64,000 nucleotides of DNA. It comes from Serratia odorifera (GTDB lineage Bacteria; Pseudomonadota; Gammaproteobacteria; Enterobacterales; Enterobacteriaceae). The translations under genes and the position numbers were made by a program. Shown one piece after another: positions 60,365 through 64,000 of the stretch. The notes under the pieces are model-generated. The model had not been told where the DNA came from, did not search any database, and worked only from the letters and a program-made list of their open reading frames with translations. The stretch spans positions 4,712,001 to 4,776,000 of the forward strand of contig NZ_LR134117.1 in NCBI RefSeq assembly GCF_900635445.1. The letters run 5' to 3'. Every line of letters starts with the position of its first letter. The first letter of the stretch is position 1.

Positions 60365-60937
60365 TCTTATTGTCTCTCTTATTTTCTTCCCTGCACTTGC
60401 CACACCCTAGCCAACGTCAATGTGTTAAGGGCTCGTTCCAAGCGAAGACCCGATGCCTGTTGTTTGCCGCCGATTTCGACTGGAAACCGACTGCGTTAGT
60501 GCTTCTTCACTACCCTCTTTTCCCGTTGCACAGCCTGTCTGTCAAACCCTGTGCGCGGGGATAATTTCTTCTTCCTATGATGTTTTCGCAAATGCGCAGC
60601 GGATTGTCAAAGTAAAAGAAGCAAAATCAGAAGAACGTACCGTTAAGAAAAGTCAGCGCCCCATTTTTGGTTATGAATCGCTGGTGGAAAAAGCGTGGCA
60701 GATAGCGGCATAAACCCGGCAAAAATGTGAATTTTCATTCATTGCCGTTTATTCTTTCCGCAGTGGCTCATATAAATTAAATTGCTGTATTTTGCTCTGC
60801 CCTCGCTGGCAACTTATTAATTAATAGGCAATAGCTATCAAACAAATCGTTAACAATATCCGCTGGTGCTTTTTTTACTGTCGCATTTTCCCTACAATCG
60901 GTTTCATTGTCCGCCATTGTGGGAAAAGAGGTTATTC
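60365..60937. other. lrp-trxB divergent intergenic region
   Basis: 570 bases without a convincing gene. A plus frame at 60453-60713 has no ribosome site or recognisable content. The region must carry the lrp promoter (minus) and the trxB promoter (plus); AT-rich DNA at 60740-60880 fits the latter. Confidence 0.6.
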
Positions 60938-61909
60938 ATGGGCACGGCTAAACATAGCAAGTTATTGATTTTGGGCTCTGGCCCAGCGGGCTACACCGCG
61001 GCAGTGTATGCGGCACGCGCAAACCTGAATCCGGTGTTGATTACCGGCATGGAACAGGGCGGTCAACTGACCACCACCACCGAAGTGGAGAACTGGCCGG
61101 GCGACGCGGAAGGCCTGACAGGCCCCGTGCTGATGGAACGCATGCGCGAGCACGCAGAAAAATTCCAGACCGAAATCATTTTTGATCATATCAACAGCGT
61201 GGAGTTGCAGAACCGTCCATTCCGCCTGGTTGGCGACAGCGGTGAATACACCTGCGACGCGCTGATCATCGCTACCGGCGCTTCCGCCCGCTACCTCGGC
61301 CTGCCAACCGAAGAGGCATTCAAGGGTAAAGGGGTTTCCGCCTGCGCCACCTGTGACGGTTTCTTCTATCGCAACCAGAAAGTGGCGGTGGTCGGCGGCG
61401 GCAATACCGCCGTGGAAGAAGCGCTGTATTTGTCCAACATCGCCGCAGAAGTGCATCTGATTCACCGTCGCGACAGTTTCCGTTCCGAGAAGATCCTGAT
61501 TGACCGGTTAATGGAAAAGGTCAACAACGGCAACATCGTGCTGCACACCGACCATACTCTGGACGAAGTACTGGGCGATGAAATGGGCGTAACCGGCGTG
61601 CGCATTCGCAGCACCCGGCATGAAGAACGCACCAGCGACCTGGCGGTTGCCGGGGTGTTTATCGCCATCGGCCACAGCCCTAACACCGGTATCTTCGGCG
61701 GCCAGCTGGAATTGGAAAACGGCTACATCAAGGTACAGTCCGGTATCCACGGCAATGCCACCCAAACCAGTATCCCTGGCGTGTTTGCCGCTGGCGACGT
61801 GATGGATCATATCTACCGCCAGGCGATCACCTCTGCCGGCACCGGCTGTATGGCGGCACTGGATGCGGAACGTTACCTCGACGGCATCGCTCAGGCTGAA
61901 GTGCTGTAA
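60938..61909 (+). CDS. trxB: Thioredoxin reductase
   Basis: 323 residues from ATG 60938 (AAAGAGG upstream; longer frame to 60866 rejected). FAD site ILGSGPAGYTAAVYAARANL, redox-active CATC in SACATCDGFFYRN, NADPH site VVGGGNTAVEEALYL. Reduces thioredoxin in the cytoplasm. Confidence 0.98.
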   Translation: MGTAKHSKLLILGSGPAGYTAAVYAARANLNPVLITGMEQGGQLTTTTEVENWPGDAEGLTGPVLMERMREHAEKFQTEIIFDHINSVELQNRPFRLVGDSGEYTCDALIIATGASARYLGLPTEEAFKGKGVSACATCDGFFYRNQKVAVVGGGNTAVEEALYLSNIAAEVHLIHRRDSFRSEKILIDRLMEKVNNGNIVLHTDHTLDEVLGDEMGVTGVRIRSTRHEERTSDLAVAGVFIAIGHSPNTGIFGGQLELENGYIKVQSGIHGNATQTSIPGVFAAGDVMDHIYRQAITSAGTGCMAALDAERYLDGIAQAEVL

Positions 61910-61940
61910 CCCCTCCAGTCAGTCCTTACCGATATTGACA

Positions 61941-61975
61941 AATAAGGCGGCCAATTGGTCGCCTTATTGCTTTTC
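61941..61975. terminator. Terminator after trxB
   Basis: AATAAGGCG g CCAATTGG t CGCCTTATT dyad followed by GCTTTTC. Confidence 0.8.
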
Positions 61976-62099
61976 AGTCTGCGCAGTGACGAGGTAACAT
62001 TGACCTTCACTTGTGCGCTTCCGGTTGAAGCAAACACTTTTTTTAACAGTATGTTAACCAAGCCTGTAATCACAGGCGTCGGCGACGCAGACACTCCTG

Positions 62100-63866
62100 A
62101 TGAAAAAAACCAGACAGCACCAGCTCACCCAATGGCTTAAGACACAGAGCGCTTTGGCAAAGCGTTGGTTACGCCTTTCCATGTTACTCGGATTGTTCAG
62201 CGGCATATTGATTGTCGCACAGGCCTGGCTCCTGGCCGCCCTGCTTCATGCGCTGATCGTCGAACACACGCCACGCGATCAACTGACCCCGTGGTTTATC
62301 TGGCTGGTCGCCACTTTTGCGCTGCGGGCGCTGTTGAGCTGGCTGCGCGAACGCGTGGGCTTCCTTTGCGGCCAGGCGATCCGCCAACGGCTACGCCAGC
62401 AGGTGCTGGACAAACTCCAACGGCTAGGGCCCGCATGGGTTCAGGGCAAGCCGGCCGGCAGCTGGGCGTCGATCATCATCGAGCAAATCGAGGATATGCA
62501 GGATTATTATTCGCGTTATCTGCCGCAAATGTACCTGGCGGTATTCATTCCGTTGCTGATTTTAGTCACCGTACTGCCAATCAACTGGGCCGCCGGGCTG
62601 ATTCTGCTGGTCACCGCACCGTTGATTCCGCTGTTTATGGCGTTGGTCGGCATGGGCGCCGCCGACGCCAACCGCCGCAACTTCGTGGCATTGGCGCGCC
62701 TGAGCGGCAATTTCCTCGATCGGCTGCGCGGTCTGGACACCCTACGCCTGTTCCACCGCGGGCAGGCAGAAACCGACCATATCGCCAGCGCCTCCGAAGA
62801 CTTCCGTCGTCGCACCATGGAGGTTTTGCGCATGGCCTTTCTTTCTTCGGCAGTGCTGGAGTTTTTCGCTTCGCTGTCGATCGCCGTGGTCGCGGTCTAT
62901 TTTGGTTTCTCGTACCTGGGCGAGTTGAACTTTGGCAGTTACGGCACTGGCGTCACGCTGTTTGCCGGTTTTCTGGTGCTGATTCTGGCGCCGGAATTCT
63001 TCCAGCCGTTGCGCGATTTGGGCGCGTTCTATCACGCCAAGGCTCAGGCGGTAGGGGCCGCTGAAATGCTGGAAACCTTCCTCAGTGCCGAAGCTGACGG
63101 GATCGGCAACGGCACGCTGACGCTGAATGAGCACGATGCGCTCACGCTGACCGCCGAGCAGTTGGAAATCCTGTCGCCGCAAGGCGTGCTGCTGGCCGGG
63201 CCATTGAGTTTCACCCTGCCGGCCAACCAGCGTATTGCGCTGGTGGGGTTGAGCGGTGCGGGTAAAAGTTCGCTGCTGAATCTGCTGCTCGGCTTCCTGC
63301 CCTATCGCGGCTCGCTGCGCATCAATGGCATCGAATTGCGCGATCTGAACGCGGAAGGCTGGCGACAGCGGCTCGGCTGGGTTGGGCAAAATCCTCATCT
63401 GCCGGCACAGACGCTGCGTGACAACATCCTGCTGGGCAATGCGCAGGCCGATGAACAACAGTTGCAACAGGCGGTAGAACAGGCCTATGTCAATGAGTTC
63501 CTGCCGCAGTTGCCTGATGGTCTGGAGACCGTTCTGGGTGATAGCGCAGCGCGGCTGTCGGTCGGCCAGGCGCAGCGGGTTGCGGTAGCGCGGGCGTTGA
63601 TCAGCCCACGCCAGCTATTATTGCTCGACGAGCCTGCCGCCAGTCTGGACGCCCACAGCGAACGGCTGGTGATGCAGGCGCTCAACGCCGCTTCCCGTCG
63701 GCAAACCACTCTGCTGGTCACCCATCAGTTGGAAGATACCGAAGACTTCGACCAAATTTGGGTAATGGATAACGGACAAATCGTCCAGCAAGGCGATTAC
63801 GCCACGCTGGGCGCCCAATCCGGGCTATTTGCCACCTTGATCGCACACCGCAGCGGGGAGCTATAA
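62100..63866 (+). CDS. cydD: Cysteine/glutathione ABC transporter CydD
   Basis: 588 residues, equal to E. coli. Six-helix membrane domain (about 15-320) and ATPase with Walker A VGLSGAGKSSLLN, signature LSVGQAQRVAVARAL, Walker B LLLLDEPAASLD. With CydC it exports glutathione and cysteine to the periplasm, needed for cytochrome bd assembly. Confidence 0.97.
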   Translation: MKKTRQHQLTQWLKTQSALAKRWLRLSMLLGLFSGILIVAQAWLLAALLHALIVEHTPRDQLTPWFIWLVATFALRALLSWLRERVGFLCGQAIRQRLRQQVLDKLQRLGPAWVQGKPAGSWASIIIEQIEDMQDYYSRYLPQMYLAVFIPLLILVTVLPINWAAGLILLVTAPLIPLFMALVGMGAADANRRNFVALARLSGNFLDRLRGLDTLRLFHRGQAETDHIASASEDFRRRTMEVLRMAFLSSAVLEFFASLSIAVVAVYFGFSYLGELNFGSYGTGVTLFAGFLVLILAPEFFQPLRDLGAFYHAKAQAVGAAEMLETFLSAEADGIGNGTLTLNEHDALTLTAEQLEILSPQGVLLAGPLSFTLPANQRIALVGLSGAGKSSLLNLLLGFLPYRGSLRINGIELRDLNAEGWRQRLGWVGQNPHLPAQTLRDNILLGNAQADEQQLQQAVEQAYVNEFLPQLPDGLETVLGDSAARLSVGQAQRVAVARALISPRQLLLLDEPAASLDAHSERLVMQALNAASRRQTTLLVTHQLEDTEDFDQIWVMDNGQIVQQGDYATLGAQSGLFATLIAHRSGEL

Positions 63867-63868
63867 TC

Positions 63869-64000
63869 ATGCGCGTTTTGCTGCCGTTTCTGGCGTTGTA
63901 TCGCCGCCATGCCTTGCTGATGACGCTGGGTATTCTGCTGGCCATCATCACTCTGCTGGCCAGCATCGGCCTGCTGGCGCTGTCCGGCTGGTTCCTTGCC
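63869..64000 (+). CDS. cydC: CydC, N-terminal fragment (cut by window)
   Basis: 44 codons to the window end: MRVLLPFLALYRRHALLMTL and TLLASIGLLALSGWFLA, the first membrane helix of CydC. Two-base gap after the cydD stop. Confidence 0.92.
   Translation, partial: MRVLLPFLALYRRHALLMTLGILLAIITLLASIGLLALSGWFLA

Noticed and set aside
60453..60713. 86-codon plus ORF between lrp and trxB
   Set aside because: No ribosome site, no recognisable protein pattern, lies in a promoter region.

Overview
The right half of the window (about 36.8-64 kb) is enterobacterial core chromosome: ycaO, focA-pflB-pflA, ycaD, a DMSO-reductase-family operon, serS, rarA, lolA, ftsK, lrp, trxB and cydDC. Order and protein sequences match the corresponding part of the Escherichia coli map, but with the divergence expected of a Yersiniaceae member. 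Serratia is the most likely genus; this is an inference from protein resemblance, not a computed placement.

The left part (1 to about 36.6 kb) is a large prophage that runs off the left edge. Nearly all of it is on the minus strand. From right to left (direction of transcription) it holds: a P4-type integrase at the chromosome junction; a two-gene module of unknown function; an AlpA-type regulator and a Bro-N antirepressor-like protein; an Icd-like protein and a run of very small early genes; an ORF6N antirepressor; a DUF927 ATPase with an SSB (replication); a likely cargo gene; antiterminator Q; two tRNA genes; a holin-endolysin-Rz/Rz1 lysis cassette; an Acb2/Tad1-type anti-CBASS candidate; an HNH nuclease and terminase; and HK97-type head genes followed by lambda-type tail genes down to gpJ and tail fibres. 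No CI/Cro pair is recognisable.

Two genuine-looking programmed -1 frameshifts stand out. AAAAAAC makes the G-T tail chaperone. CCCAAAG appends an Ig-like domain to the major tail protein. Both sites are canonical heptamers in the right phase.

A second class of frame break is very different: about 19 single-base gains or losses, mostly in short homopolymers or adjacent base runs. They hit tape measure, gpK, Bro-N, Icd-like, ynfE-like, dmsA, dmsB, dmsC, rarA, lrp and even ftsK. Restoring one base in each gives full-length family proteins. Because ftsK is essential and many breaks compensate exactly, most are probably sequencing errors and not gene decay. I therefore give full-length spans and state the break.

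The core genes form an anaerobic metabolism neighbourhood. FNR-type boxes sit at the class II distance from candidate -10 elements both before focA-pflB (formate channel, pyruvate formate-lyase, with its activase pflA adjacent) and before the ynfE-dmsABC-dmsD-ferredoxin operon (molybdoenzyme respiration with its Tat chaperone). cydDC at the right end supports cytochrome bd assembly.
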